Source: Craterostigma plantagineum
Taxonomy: Eukaryota; Streptophyta; Magnoliopsida; Lamiales; Linderniaceae
Direction of reading: 5' to 3'
DNA length: 64,000 bases
Assembly: GCA_027422505.1 (NCBI GenBank)
Contig: JAPQWV010000328.1
Coordinates: 248,001-312,000, forward strand
Below the pieces are notes generated by a model that did no database searches, had not been told where the DNA came from, and saw only the letters and a program-made list of their open reading frames with translations. The translations under genes and the position numbers were made by a program. The number at the start of each line of letters is the position of its first letter. Positions within the stretch are counted from its first letter, which is position 1. Positions 44,949-56,915 of this stretch are shown here, in pieces.

Positions 44949-46179
44949 ACCGCCACCAGCCGCTTCAGTCTTGATGCGCGTCGGCGTCAGACTCAGTACC
45001 TACAACATGTAAACACTGAACGATTTGCCCAGTAGGTGAATAGAAATGCATGTATTCACGTCAACGCTCATTCTCGGTCCCAATATCTCACACGCAATAT
45101 TCACTCTTTCTTTTCCCACAATCCTATCTCAAATCACACAACACAGGGCCCTAGGTCAGACTTGACACCTCGCACGCCTATAACATGACGGAAGCTTACA
45201 GCGTTTTGACGTTCACGCGACTGCCCTGTTAGATCGCTCTTCCGTAAGCGGTAGCCTACGCCGACAGCATTTTGACGTTCACGCAATTGCCCTGTCAGGT
45301 CGCTGCCTCCGCTAAAAATAAAATCACGATGGTTTGCACCTCGGAATGTTCACGCCCGAGTAGACAGATCGATCACGCCTGTCTGCCGTCAGGTGTCATA
45401 TGAGTACCAACCTCGGCTCCTCAACAAGTCATAAAATCACAATAATCTCGAACAACCCCGCTCAGCGGTACGCCAAAATATTACCGTCTCTACACGGCAT
45501 AAGTATCTCACCCCTGTGATATGATATGCATATGCTATGCATATAAACGTGATAACTCATGAAAAGTGATGTCACATGGAACATACGTAAATCGCGTAAA
45601 TCATCAAATCATCTAAAAGCACATAAATATCACAAAGGTTTTTACGCAGTAGATGAATAATTCATCAACCTGTCCTCCTGATAAAATCAGTCGACAATTC
45701 TGGTGAATTCCCTATAGTTGTTCGAATCTCTGAACACAAAATATTATTTTATCAAGATTTACTAAGTCACTTAATTTTGAAATTTTCAAACTCTAAGTAT
45801 CGAAAACCCTAAAATATCGAAAGCCCTAAAATATGCAGAAAACTTTAAAATAGATGATATCAAACACTTTTGAAGTAATACCGAGAACTTTCCTTATGCC
45901 TTAGACAATATCGAACTTTCGTATATATAAAATAAATGGGTGATGCTGAAAACTTTTGTTAAATGCCTATGCCGAAATCTTTAAAGCTTGTTGAAGACTT
46001 ACTGATATCGAAAACTATTATATCTCGAAAGATTTGATACATAAATGAAATACCGAAACTTTTATTAGTGAAGAATCAAAATTTTTCATAAATGTCGAAA
46101 CCTCAACGTATTGAAATTGTAGCATAAAAAATTTATAATAATAAACTAATCATTCGGAGGCACGAAAACCTGTGAAGAA

Positions 46180-46740
46180 ATGATTATAATGTCGAATTTG
46201 TTAGGGAGATTAAATGTCGAAGTGTTTCATTGAGAATGTCGAGAACTTTATACATTGCAAAAGGTAATTCTCGAGAAAGCTTATTGCGAACACTTCACGG
46301 TTCTCGAAATCCTTATCTCGAAATCCTTATCACGAAATCCTTATCACGAGAACTTCAGGTTGATTTCGAATTCACTTACCAAAATTGTCCTCGAAATCCT
46401 TATCACGAGAACTTTATAGTTCTCCAAATGATTCTTGCGAACAATTTCATGATTTCGAAATCACTTACCAAAATTTATAAGTTCTCGAGATGACTTCATA
46501 CTTGTTGAAAGCTTCCTTTCGAATATTTTATGATTTTTCCAAAGCCTCAATTGCGAAGAGTTTGTATTTCTCGAAATCATATTTGCGAGAATTGCATCAT
46601 TCTCGAAATCAATCTTGCGAAATTATTCCAAACCTTTCGAAATTAACATTACGAAAAACCTTATACGTAAAATTGACACTTCTTAGAAAATACTTCTCGA
46701 GATCATAAATTGCAAAATTCATCATAATTCTTTCGAAAAC
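46180..46740. repeat. TCGAAATCCTTATCACGAGAA-type array
   Basis: Words TCTCGAAATC, ATCACGAGAAC and TTGCGAGAA recur about every 20-30 bp in the right part of the frame element's 5' LTR. Three near-tandem copies of CTCGAAATCCTTATCACG lie at about 46310-46350. Confidence 0.8.
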
Positions 46741-47618
46741 CCTAAAACGAAAATCCTTATACCATCAAGTTCAGATTCAAGAGATTATGCTAAACCCATA
46801 ATACGATACTCTAAAATTCAACTTTCCTTGATATATCATATTCATGAATAGATCCTAAGTGCTCATAACATATCATTGTCGAAATCTTTTGGGATGTAGA
46901 AAAGAAAACCTTAATTATTCCAACAGATGAACTATTGTCGAAAACTACCCATTTGAATATCAAAGCACTTTTAACATAGCTATCTCGAAAATTTAAGGTT
47001 CTAAACTAAACCTATAATTCGTTAAAACACCCTATGACTCATCTTAAGGGCACATTAAGCTCGTGTAAATTATAGAACCCTCCCAAAAACCTCACCTAGC
47101 TAATCACATGATTACATGAATGTAAACAACGAAGACTACATCAAACATATCAAATGGGGAATCTATCTTTCGTTAAAGATCAGATTTTTTAGTTGCTAAC
47201 CTTCTATGTCGATGAGTTGTTTTCGGTGCCTTTCTATTCAAGGTTTCTTTCTTTGATGATGAGGGTTTTTTTCTTTCTAAGGCTTATGAGATATTAGATA
47301 TACTTTAAGTTATTGAATAGTGTGATGATAAGACAAGGTGATAAATACGAAACTTTTCCTTGAGCTTAAGTAAACTTATGATCATAGTATATTATTGAAA
47401 ACTTGGGCCTTATACTAAAGTTAAGTAGCCCAACTTTTGTTTATTCTATGGTTATTATTCGCAAAAATTCCTAAGCTAAGTTATTTCGAGTTGTCACGCC
47501 ACACACACACACACATATATATATACATATATTTCAAGTATTTGTCGAAATTTCTAATTCAGGAAATTACAAAACTAATTACATCAAAATCCCGTACCTA
47601 AATTTTATGGGTATTACA

Positions 47619-47905
47619 GAAGTAGACTTTCGGTCATCCACACATCTGAATGGAAATACGAATCTGCATATCCATCTACTTCTAATTCTCATGGGCCGTG
47701 AATCAGTACCAAGTCTGTAGTCCGTCTAAGGTACTTCAGAACTATCTTTACTGCCGCCCAATGTTCCTTACCAGTGTTATCCTGAAACCTATTTACTACG
47801 CTCACAGCATACGCTATGTTCGGTCACGTGTCGCGTACATCAGACAACCCACAGCTGAAGCATCGGGGATTCCAGTCATCTCTTATCTTTGTACCTCATA
47901 CGGAG
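47619..47905 (-). pseudogene. Ty1/copia RT-RNase H boundary remnant
   Basis: The minus strand encodes an ASAVGCLMYATR-like stretch (about 47860-47825), then SVVNRF and GKEHWAAVKIVLKYLRRTTD (about 47790-47720), the conserved end of the copia RT domain. It is cut on the left by the gypsy LTR ending at 47618, so the frame element inserted into a copia element. A frame break is present near 47810. Confidence 0.85.
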
Positions 47906-48217
47906 GAGATATAGCCTTTGTTAGTGAAATTTCCCCAAGAGATATAGCCTTTGAGAGATGAATCACATGCCTCATAGGTAGGAACCCTTTCTTAGAATCG
48001 TCCATCTTGGGAGGACCATATTTCTCTCTCTAGAATTCTCTCTCGCCAACCCTAGCTATACGTGAACCTACCCTTCATATTCCATCTTTCCTCTCAGCCT
48101 TTCATCTACCTATCTCCGCCGCTATTTGGGCGGCTACTGACGGGACCAAACAGCTTTTGGAAGGCTGCCCGCTTCCTTCTTCTCCCGTCTCTCAAATACC
48201 TTTCTTTCTTCTTTTTC
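47906..48217 (+). other. probable LINE 5' region or junction, non-coding
   Basis: Pyrimidine-rich sequence (TTTCTCTCTCTAG, TCTTCTCCCGTCTCTC) precedes a possible LINE ORF1 start at 48218. No coding similarity was recognised, and the LINE 5' end and its target duplication could not be located. Confidence 0.4.
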
Positions 48218-49646
48218 ATGTCTGATATTAGTTAGTCCACGACCATCGCTAATTCGCCTACCTTACTAACGCCGGACTGGGAACCGATCTGCCCAACACC
48301 TGAGTATGGAATTCTGAGGACCAATATCGCAGATTTTGAGGATCGATATGATGTAGCTTCGTTGAAGCCCTACTCGCATGCGTCAATCAGAATAAGGATG
48401 GCCAATCACCGGCGCTGCAACCACCAGCCCTGCACGTGTCAAATCTGAATATGTATCAAACTAGGCAGCCGCCATGGGCTAACCCTACATCGCAACACTT
48501 GATCGCCCACCAATGCGATGGGGCACTCGAATACGATCAATGATAATGGCCCGATCATTGAGGATGCCTCAGATGATGACCAGCCGTCCATGCCGGTGCT
48601 TTCTTCACCGAACAGGCCCACGGAGATCATTAATGGGCCTAGGTTTTGGCATATCGGAATAGGGTTTTGTTGATTCCTGCTGTCAATGCTTTAACACCGA
48701 ATGGGCCTAGGGTTTTGGCCAGTGGGCCTCATGACACCACCGAACGAAGTAGCCGCCACCACCACCCCATCAGTGGTCGGAAAATCTGTTAACGAAACAG
48801 TGGCACCACGTCAAGTCAGCAGCCACACTTCACCTACGCTGGGCCAAGAGGAATCTCATGCTCAATCATTTACAGCTGGCGTCACGAGTGATGGGCATCG
48901 AGGAACGCCGCGCCGTACAATGCCGAAGTGCCTAACACTATCCTACACGCCGCCGACAATTACGGATGGGGTGGCTGAAGCATGCCCCTCTTGGGACGTT
49001 GCTTGCCGGGGTTCTGCACGCTGGATCATATTTCCTGGGGAAGAAGCCGTACTTCCCATTTGCTGAACGTTTCTTCTGTTCTATGTCGTCTGATTTAGTC
49101 GAGGTCCGGGCCACCTCAAACGGCTTTTTTAAGTTCAGGTTTGCGACGGCGGAGGCATCCAATGTGGTTCTTGAGGGAGGGCCTTGGCTCATGCAAGGTC
49201 AACCTATCTTTCTGGAAGCTTGGCGTATGGGCATGACACTTGAAAAGATACAGCATATTGAGGTCCCACTATTGGTAAAGCTGCGCCATATCCCGAGTGA
49301 ATTTTGGTCACAATAAGGGTTTGGAATTGTGACAAGTGTGATTGGCAAGTCGTTGTTTGCGGATACTATGACAATGACTGCTGAACGCATAGACTACGCC
49401 AGGGTGTGCGTCACGAAAAACATCTCGGAGCCATTCAGCGACCACTTTAACGTTCGCTTGCCAAGCAAAGATGGAGGCTCCTTTGGTGTGGCAATAGTTC
49501 AAGTTGAATATGAGTGGCGTCCGAAACAATGCAACACATGCCAATCTTGGGCTCACGGAAGAGGTAGCTGCCCATTACGGCCAAAGCCACGTGTGACCAA
49601 TGTAGGCCACCTAGCCATCGTTCGACCAACGCCTATACCCATGTGA
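48218..49646 (+). pseudogene. LINE (L1-type) ORF1: DUF4283-like domain and zinc knuckle
   Basis: ORF1 of plant L1 LINEs encodes an RNA-binding protein. A possible start is ATG at 48218 (MSDIS, then a stop). A Pro/Thr-rich stretch leads to YTPPTITDGVAEACP near 48945-48990. The frame then shifts to the DUF4283-like block: YFLGKKPYFPF (49035), GFFKFRFAT (about 49125), LEGGPWLMQGQPIFLEAW (49172-49225) and VPLLVKLRHIPSEFW. An in-frame TAA follows at about 49314, then IGKSLFADTMT, and a CX2CX4HX4C knuckle, CNTCQSWAHGRGSC, at about 49530-49571. It is broken by at least one shift and two stops. Confidence 0.88.
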
Positions 49647-49975
49647 GGCGTGAGTGGTGACGTATAGGGGACAAAGGAAAAGGCAAAGTAGCGGGCGAAG
49701 CACCCATTGCTGAGAATGGCATGGTTGATGATGTCCTAGGACATAGCAATCTCGATCCCAATGTTAGTACGACCCGTCTACCACTAACCCTGCACCGCAA
49801 AGAATTGGTGGGTCCTCGCAGCCTAGCAAGTGTTCGACCAGCAAATCTGCCCAACAGGTTCCATGTTATGCAATCCGCTCGATGTTCTCACTGGCCTGGA
49901 GGATGACATCGAGATTAACACTATGCTCCCCAAGGGTCCTATAGCAGCCCTTCCAGTGGGTTATCCATGATCCCT

Positions 49976-51867
49976 ACAGCCGTATGGAACGTGCGTGGTT
50001 TGAACAGACTAGTGGGCGGTGAGGGAACTTATTATGAAACCTAATTTGTTGATTGTTGGACTACTTGAGACGAGGGTTTTCGAACAACATGCTACCGCAC
50101 TCTCGGACTCAATTAAATCTTGGAGCTAGTTTTATGATTATGAGGATGGGCCCGCATCCCGCATTTGGGTGGGATGGGATCCACAGTTTCTGTTTGTTAT
50201 GATTGAGGCGTACACTACGCAGGCGGTTCATTGCAAGGTGACTATACTCGCACAGAGACTGGACTGCTATATCACTTTCGTCTATGGCCACAACCTTAGG
50301 GTGACACGACGAGATCTTTGGGCTGATCTCATGGCAAAATCATAAGCACGAGCAAATCTGCCATGGGTCGTCATGGGCGATTTCAATTCCATCATTGATA
50401 ATGTGGAAGTGCGTGGAGGGTCAACCACGGGGGCTTGCTCTTAAATGGCTGCATGCCTGACCTCTTCGGATCTCGTCAACTTGCCACGACTGGGAGCCTT
50501 CTACACGTAGTATAACTAGCAAAGCGGTACTTCAGGTATTTGGCGCCGACTTGATTGGATGGTGGCCAACCCCCCTTGGCTAGCCCGATTCGGGGACTTA
50601 GCGTATCGTTGTGCTAATCCAGCCACCTCAGACCATTCTCCCCTTATCTTGGAAACTACATCCCAAACGGGCCCCAAGGGCAACATTTTTCATTTTGACA
50701 ATTTTTTGACCCAGGACCCTCGATTTATTCCACTGGTAGAGGAGGCATGGAGTCACCAAGTGAATGGCTATCCCATTTTAGCGTGGTCAAGCGGCTCAAG
50801 GCGATTAAGGTTGCGCTGAAAAATTTACGACGCGATAAAGGCGACCTCAACCGTAATGTCCTAGAGGCCCGGCGCTTCCTTGATACTGCCCAAGATCTAG
50901 CGTCAAATTACCTAATGGAGGCACATCTATTACTACTTGAGAAGAGATGCAGATTTGCGTACGCCAAAGCTGTGGATGGAACATGCGGCTTTGGCGGAAA
51001 GAGCGAAGGTGGCATGATGCTTAAGGATGGGGACCAATGCACTTCATTCTTCTTCAAAAAGGTGGTCGTTCGATGAGCTGGGAATCGCACTTTCTCTCTT
51101 GAGGATGATGCTGGCAATATATTTGAAGGTGGCGAACAGGTGTGGCCTGAACTTTCGCTTTTATACCGACCTTCTTGGCAATCATGCATCACCGCTTCCC
51201 CCATCTGAGGTGGCACCTTACCTTGCACGGAAACGTACTATGGCTGAAGCGGACATGATGATCCAGCCAGTTACGGAGGGGGAAATCAAACGCGCGCTAT
51301 TCTCGATTGGGGACAACAAATCTCCAGGGCCAAACGACTTCTCGTCTGTGTTCTACAAGCGTGCATGGACCGTTATTGGGGCGGATGTCACGCAGGCCAT
51401 CATGGAATTATTCAGAACAGGTTACCTACTTGGGGAGCTCAACTCAACGCTGATAACATTAATACCCAAGGGCGCAAACCCCTGTATAGCCAAGGATTTC
51501 ATACAAATTTCATGCTGCAATATCCTTTATAAGATTATCTCGAAGGTCATTGCAAATAGGTTGCGGTGCTGCCCGAGGAACCTTGTCCACCCCACTCAAA
51601 CGACTTTTATTTCGGGGCGCCGTATATCAGACAATATCCTTCTAGCACAGGAGATATGTCATGGATACACAAGCGTGGGACTGCCTGAACGGGTGGCGTT
51701 CAAAGTGGACCTCACGAAAACATACGACAAAGTGGAATGGGACTTCATTCTTGCTACAGTTGTGACCTTCAATTTTCATCAAACTTTTGGCTGGATCCGC
51801 TCATGCCTTACGACGACGCACTTCTCAATCAACATCAATGGCAGTTCGGAGGGCTTTTTCACCGGGC
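49976..51867 (+). pseudogene. LINE ORF2, first part: endonuclease and N-terminal RT
   Basis: ORF2 nicks DNA and primes reverse transcription at the target. The endonuclease domain shows AVWNVRGLN (about 49983), LLETRV (50060), VVMGDFNS (about 50368-50390) and SDHSPL (about 50630). Stops near 50130, 50344 and 50510 and a shift near 50020 disable it. The RT then shows KSPGPNDF (51320), LITLIPKGAN (51450), VIANRLR, QTTFISGRRISDNILLAQE (51598-51650) and KVDLTKTYDKVEWDFI (51703-51750). At 51868-51872 (GTCGA) a solo LTR interrupts the RT before its catalytic FADD, which reappears after 62968. Confidence 0.92.
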
Positions 51868-52714
51868 GTCGATGTAGCGACCCTAGCCATCGCCACCATT
51901 TCTAACGTCATCCTAAGTGTCTAACGGCGTATTTAAATGAAGGAACTGCGGAAATGCGTATGAAATTTTTCATTTTTCATATACATGACGGAACTCTGTC
52001 CAATACATGCCAAAAGAATGCTTCCGCGTCAAAAGAAATTCTTAGAGTTCTAATTACACACTAATCCTAATTTGTATTTACTCGGGGCGGTTGCGATGGC
52101 ACAGCAAAAGCTCCTATGCGCCCGGCCGCACAGGTCGTCATCCATACACACACCTCCACCCCAAAAGCACTCGGAAGCTTCAAAAGATTGGCCTTGCCAG
52201 CTAGGCGATCACGTACAGTGATCGTATGCACCTACAACACATAACATAAAGAAATGAGCCACCGAGGCTCAGTAAGTAGAAACTATGCATGTATGCACGT
52301 GTCCCATCCCTGCAAAGGCAATCCACGCCAATGCATAAACTACTACGCAAAGGCGATCCGCGCGGATGCACTTAACACTCCGCAAGGGCGATCCGCGCCG
52401 ATGCTCATCATACTCGTAAACCTCACTTAGGGCCCTCGGCTAATCTCACTATGCACCACAAATGAGCTCACGTCCACTTGGAACAAATATGACAGCGGTC
52501 CACGCCGGATGGCCATACCTAGGATGCACACCGTTCCCCTAAGTTTCCATATGTACCCGGTCGTCCCCGACTGTCGGCGGTCGCTCACGCTGGTAGCCCA
52601 CGCTGAGGTTGCCTACACCAGGGTTCCACCCATGTCGCTTATACCCTCAGGTCGCACCCTCCAGGTCGCTCCCTACCGCCACGGGCATTGCCAAATCATA
52701 TCATAAACATACAT

Positions 52715-52957
52715 ATACACGGCCCTTTCGCCAACGGGCATTGCCCTAATATATTTCATTATATACATAATAATAATATATGTATACGGCCCTTTCGCCA
52801 ACGGGCATCGCCCTAATATATTTCATTTATACATAATAATATATGTATACGGTCCTTTCGCCAATGGGCATCGCCCTAATCTATTTCATTATATATATGA
52901 TAATAATATATGTATACGACCCTTTCGCCAACGGGCATCGCCCTAATATAGTTCATT
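52715..52957. repeat. minisatellite, about 66 bp unit (left part)
   Basis: Four units of CCTTTCGCCAACGGGCAT followed by CGCCCTAATATATTTCATT and AT-rich sequence. Two more units continue at 60079-60215 beyond the inserted element. Confidence 0.9.
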
Positions 52958-53428
52958 ACCTTTGATGTGGACTCAAGTAAGCTGGGCCGAGAAAACAAAA
53001 AATAAAGAGAAGCCCAATAAGCCCAGGAAGAGGGAAAGCCCGTAATAAGGTACAGAATCGGACCTGGGAGAAAGGACCTGCGAAGATCCCCCGGATATAA
53101 GCATTACACGGACAAAGGGAGAAAACCATTTGGGTATTCAAGGACGAAAGGACAGTGGAAAAGCAGGAAGAGAGTCATAGGGACGCGTGTCAACTCATTA
53201 TGGGAAGGTACCACTGACCACGTCACTGTAGCAGCGCCAGAGTCATTCCACCAAGCAGTCTGCTACTTTTCCTAGTACCTAGGCAGTACGTCCCCCGGAA
53301 ATCCTGAAACATAGCACTGCAGACTGTACAAAGCTGTCCTGACTGAGGGCCTGCCTATATTGCGTTGTCCCAGAAGGTCCCATCCCCATGAATCCAGGGA
53401 CGTACCGTCAGGCAATACCCAGAGCCTC

Positions 53429-53440
53429 CTATATAAAGGG
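53429..53440 (+). promoter_or_regulatory. TATA box of the LARD LTR
   Basis: CTATATAAAGGG lies in a GC-balanced context 60 bp upstream of an AATAAA hexamer, the expected U3/R arrangement. The same word is at 59549-59560 in the other LTR. Confidence 0.65.
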
Positions 53441-53670
53441 GACTTCATCATTTCCACAGACCATTCTCATTCCCACACTTCTAAACGTCAATAAAATATT
53501 CTCTCTCTAAAAATAAGGTCCTTAAGTGTTCTAGTAGGTGTTTTTGATATAAAGAAGAGAGAGTGAGCGTGTAAATCTTCCAAGTATAATGAAAACCAGT
53601 TTTAGAGCGCCGGTGGACGTAGGATCTGCAAAGATCCGAACCACGTAATCCTTGTGTTGTTTCGTTTACG

Positions 53671-53760
53671 TCTTCAAGCAGGTCCCCCGCGTTCCAAACA
53701 TCTTCAAGCAGGTCCCCCGCGTTCCAAACATCTTCAAGCAGGTCCCCCGCGTTCCAAACA
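53671..53760. repeat. 3 x 30 bp tandem repeat in the LARD LTR
   Basis: Three copies of the 30 bp unit TCTTCAAGCAGGTCCCCCGC plus GTTCCAAACA. The other LTR has the same three copies (59791-59880), with one base change in the third. Confidence 0.96.
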
Positions 53761-53955
53761 GGTCCCCAAACACGTTTCGACTTCCCCAATACATCTCAAT
53801 ACCATAAATACGTCCCCCTGCAAATCCCAAACACGTCCCCTTCAGTCTCTCTTTTAATAAGCACCTTACGCACGCAACTTTATCGATTCTCCGGCTATAT
53901 AAGTTCCTTTCCCCACACATATAAATCTTGTTGATTGGGATAGCCCCATATCAAA

Positions 53956-53973
53956 TGGCGCCGTCTGTGGGAA
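53956..53973 (+). other. primer-binding site, tRNA not assigned
   Basis: TGGCGCCGTCTGTGGGAA starts two bases after the LTR. It has the TGG start complementary to a tRNA CCA end. I do not assign the tRNA with confidence. Confidence 0.7.
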
Positions 53974-54302
53974 ACTCCGAGTAGAAGGCGTGAGTAATTT
54001 TGCTTATGTTGTGCGAAGTTGTGCTTAACGTTTTCTATTTCTCTTTTCTTCTCCTTATTTTTGCCGGGATGAGACGAAGGACGCGGGAAAAATCGATGGA
54101 AGAAGTCTATCTTGTGCAAGAGAGAAACTCCTACCCACAGTTTGATGAGGCTACTAGATGTGACCGCCAAGAATTGATGGGAGAAGATCCCTCTCCGCCG
54201 AAGAAGCTAGACTTAGACTCCACAGGAGCTGCCAAAAGCACAATTGAAGCTCTTGAGACGTAATGCATTAAACAACACCTCGATCGAGAGGAGTAAAGCA
54301 CG

Positions 54303-56300
54303 AAGACCCGAAGCTCCCCCTTCGGGACCTAAGACCCAGCTCCCCGCTGGTAAGAAGACCCGAAGCTCCATCTTCGGGACCTCCCAGCTCCCCGCTGGTA
54401 AGAAGACCCGAAGCTCCGTCTTCGGGACCTCCCAGCTCCACACTGGTAAGAAAATCCGAAGCTCCGCTTTCGGGAGACAAGAGTCCAGCTCCACGCTGGC
54501 GTCCGAAGGTCCGCGGGAGATACAAGCCCAACTCCGTGCTGACACATGATGATCCTTGAGACCTAGAAGGCAGCTACACGCTGACGTCCGGATATCCGCG
54601 GGGGATATAAGCTAAGCTTCTCGCTAGCACGTGAAGGTCCGTGGGACCTAGGAGCCAATCCCCATGCTGATGTACGAAGAGCCGCGGGAGATCAGGGTAC
54701 AGCTCCGCACGAGCATACGATGGTCTGTGGACCTAGAAGTTAGCTCAGCGCCAACACTCGAAGACCAGTGGGAGATGAGAGCCCAGTTCCATGAGGGCAA
54801 GATCCACAGAAGACATCCCACGCTGATAAGGCCCTTGGCCAGAATTCCGGGGCCCTCTACACCCCCTTCTCAATTATATAATATTGTTATCATAATAAAT
54901 ATGTGACCACACTAACAAGTGTTATTGTTCGAGGGACGAAATAAAGAGGCTCATCCAGGCAGTTGCCCTAAAGGAGTCTGTAGGAACTTTGCCTAATAAA
55001 GGCAGACGACGTCCACCTCCTCCAGATAGGGGTCAGTAGGAGCGCGAGGCACTGGGGACTCCAAGGGCCAACGGAGCCCGAATCATGCACCTGAGCATTT
55101 GAAGGACTTAGAGGTTCAGCTCCGCAATGGTGTACAAAGGCTAGAGGGACCTAAAATTCCAGCTCCCCACTGGCGAGAAGACCCGAACCTCCCCAGCTCC
55201 CCGCTGGCGAGAAGATCCGTATCTCCGCATTCGGAACCTCCCAGCTCCGCGCTGGCAGGAAGCCCCGGAACTCCGCATCCGGGACCTCCCAGCTCCGCGC
55301 TGGCACCTAAAGCTCTGTTGGAAGTCAATTTCCAGCTCCGCTCTGGCAAGAACCATAGGACCTCAAAGCCAGCTCCTCGCCGGTAATATCTGTGGCAAGT
55401 CAAGCTCCACGCTGGCACGCGAAGGTCCGTCGGACATAAGAGACAGCTCCGTAGCGCGCAGACCAAAATCTTCACATTTGGGGACCTGCAAATCCAACTC
55501 GGCGCTGGTCTGAGAAGCCTAGTTACCACATTTGCCAATTTCGCGACAACGCTGATCCACGAGAGACATCCCGCATTGATAAGGCTGTTAGCCAGAATTC
55601 CAGGGCCCTCTAAACCTTATTCTCATTTATATCATCGATACTATAATGAATAAACGCATCATACTAACAGCTGCTGTTATTTGAAGGATGAAATCGAAGT
55701 GCCCCCTAGTGGGACAATTGAGGAAGTTCCTGGACCGCGGCATCAACCAAGGTCGAGGTGTTTGGGGGATCTGTGCCAGTCAAAGGCAGACAACCCCCAC
55801 CTCCTCCTCAGAAGGACCAGCTCCATTTAAGGCTCAGCCTCAAAACCCAGCTCCGCGCTGGTAATGTACGTAGAAAGTCAAGTCGAGCTCTGTGCTGGCG
55901 TACAAATATCCGCAGACCTCAAGGCCCAGCTCTGCGATGAGGACCTCCCAGCTCCGCGCTGGCGTCCGGAGATCCCCAGAGAGCCATAGTCCTCCCCCGC
56001 ACTGGCATATGAAAAACCACGGGGATTGAAAAGCCCAGCTCCCCGCTGGCACTAGGACCTATAGTCCAGTTCTGCGCTGACGTGAAGGCCCTTACTCCAG
56101 GGGACCTAAAGACAAGCTCCTTGCTGAAAACGAGGACATCATCCGTGTGTTTGAGATCTCCATGGTGCGAAGTTCGTTATAAGGGATCTCCGAAACCAGT
56201 TGAAGCGCAGCTCCGTGCTGGAGAAAGGCAAAGAAGTCAAGATCTGCGCTGACACGCGAAGGTCCAGGGGACCTAGAAGATAGCTCCATGCTAACTTCCA
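54303..56300 (+). repeat. array of about 28 small hairpin motifs (CCAGCTCCGCGCTGG type)
   Basis: The word CCAGC-TCC(N)C-GCTGG, an inverted repeat with a five-base loop, recurs every 30-60 bp (for example 55240-55255, 55288-55303, 55950-55965, 56036-56050). In 54303-54480 it alternates with a second inverted repeat, CCCGAAG-CTCC-NN-CTTCGGG, in units of 48-52 bp. Later copies decay (CAACTCCGTGCTGA, TAGCTCCATGCTAAC) but often keep pairing in one arm. Open frames over this region in several frames are repeat by-products. Confidence 0.88.
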
Positions 56301-56404
56301 AGCCTCCAGAGACCTGGGGCCAGGGACCTCGTTATTAACCGAGAAGAGAAGGCGCTCCATTTCGCCATCACTTTCAAATCACAAGGCCTCCAACAATGAG
56401 CCCT

Positions 56405-56612
56405 GATACTAAGCGAGCGGGCGCTATAACCACGCACTAAGCGAGGTGGCGCTATATCCACGCATTAAGCGAGCGGGCGCTATATCCACGCATTTAAGCG
56501 AGCGGACGCTATAACCACGCATTTAAGCGAGCGGACGCTATAACCACGCATCTAAGCGAGCGGGCGCTATAACCACGCATTTAAGCGAAGCTGGCGCTAT
56601 AACCAGGGTAAA
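56405..56612. repeat. about 29-30 bp tandem repeat x7
   Basis: Units of AAGCGAGCGGGCGCTATAAC plus CACGCATT, with minor variants; isolated relatives recur near 56925 and 57112 (GAGCTGGCGCTATAACCA). Confidence 0.93.
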
Positions 56613-56692
56613 CTAATGATGTCCCTAAGCAAATACCGCCTTGTCGGAATATAGATATTCTATAAACGGTGCACCGTGTAATATAATCGATA

Positions 56693-56915
56693 CCAAAGGT
56701 CGACGGACCTGTGGCGTACAAAGACATCAAAGGCTGATAGCCTGCGACGTGAAATGATACCAAGGGTTGACGGACCTGCGGCGTACAAAGACATCAAAGG
56801 CTGATAGCCTGCGACGTGAAAGATGCCCATGAGGGTGTACAAGATGCCACCGCTGACGGGCTGTGGTGTACAGGACATCAAAGGTCCTCAGTAAGGCCTG
56901 CGACGTGAATAGGTA
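56693..56915. repeat. 67 bp tandem repeat, two good copies and one decayed copy
   Basis: GACGGACCTG(T/C)GGCGTACAA and the following AGCCTGCGACGTGAAA begin at 56702 and 56769. A degenerate third copy reaches 56910. Confidence 0.9.

Larger units (their letters stand above)
27221..47618 (-). mobile_element. 5' LTR of the minus-strand frame element, heavily interrupted
   Basis: LTR sequence starts at 27221 (TATAGCGACCC, a mutated TGTGGCGACCC). It is interrupted at 27461 by the gag-only element, resumes at 29039-29531 and 40340-40590, and is present again at 44949-47618 as a duplicated right half ending TTATGGGTATTACA. Beyond it the flank is a copia remnant. Segments 29039-29531/40340-40580 and 44954-45690 are near copies of each other. 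It carries the central block (40548-40580 and 45650-45680) and a TCGAAATC array at 46180-46740. Confidence 0.8.
52963..53953 (+). mobile_element. 5' LTR of the LARD-like element
   Basis: It contains a TATA box (53429-53440), an AATAAA at about 53490, and three tandem 30 bp copies of CTTCAAGCAGGTCCCCCGCG... (53671-53760). Confidence 0.94.

Noticed and set aside
53671..53760. Three regularly spaced 30 bp repeats resembling a CRISPR array
   Set aside because: They are directly tandem with no spacers, and lie in a plant LTR duplicated at 59791-59880.
54069..54263. Frame starting MRRRTREKSMEEVYL after the LARD primer-binding site, a candidate gag
   Set aside because: About 65 codons, no capsid or zinc-knuckle motif, and no homology recognised.
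54213..55538. Overlapping open frames of 70-140 codons in several frames on both strands
   Set aside because: They follow the hairpin repeat periodicity; no known domain, and openness in many frames is expected from biased repeats.
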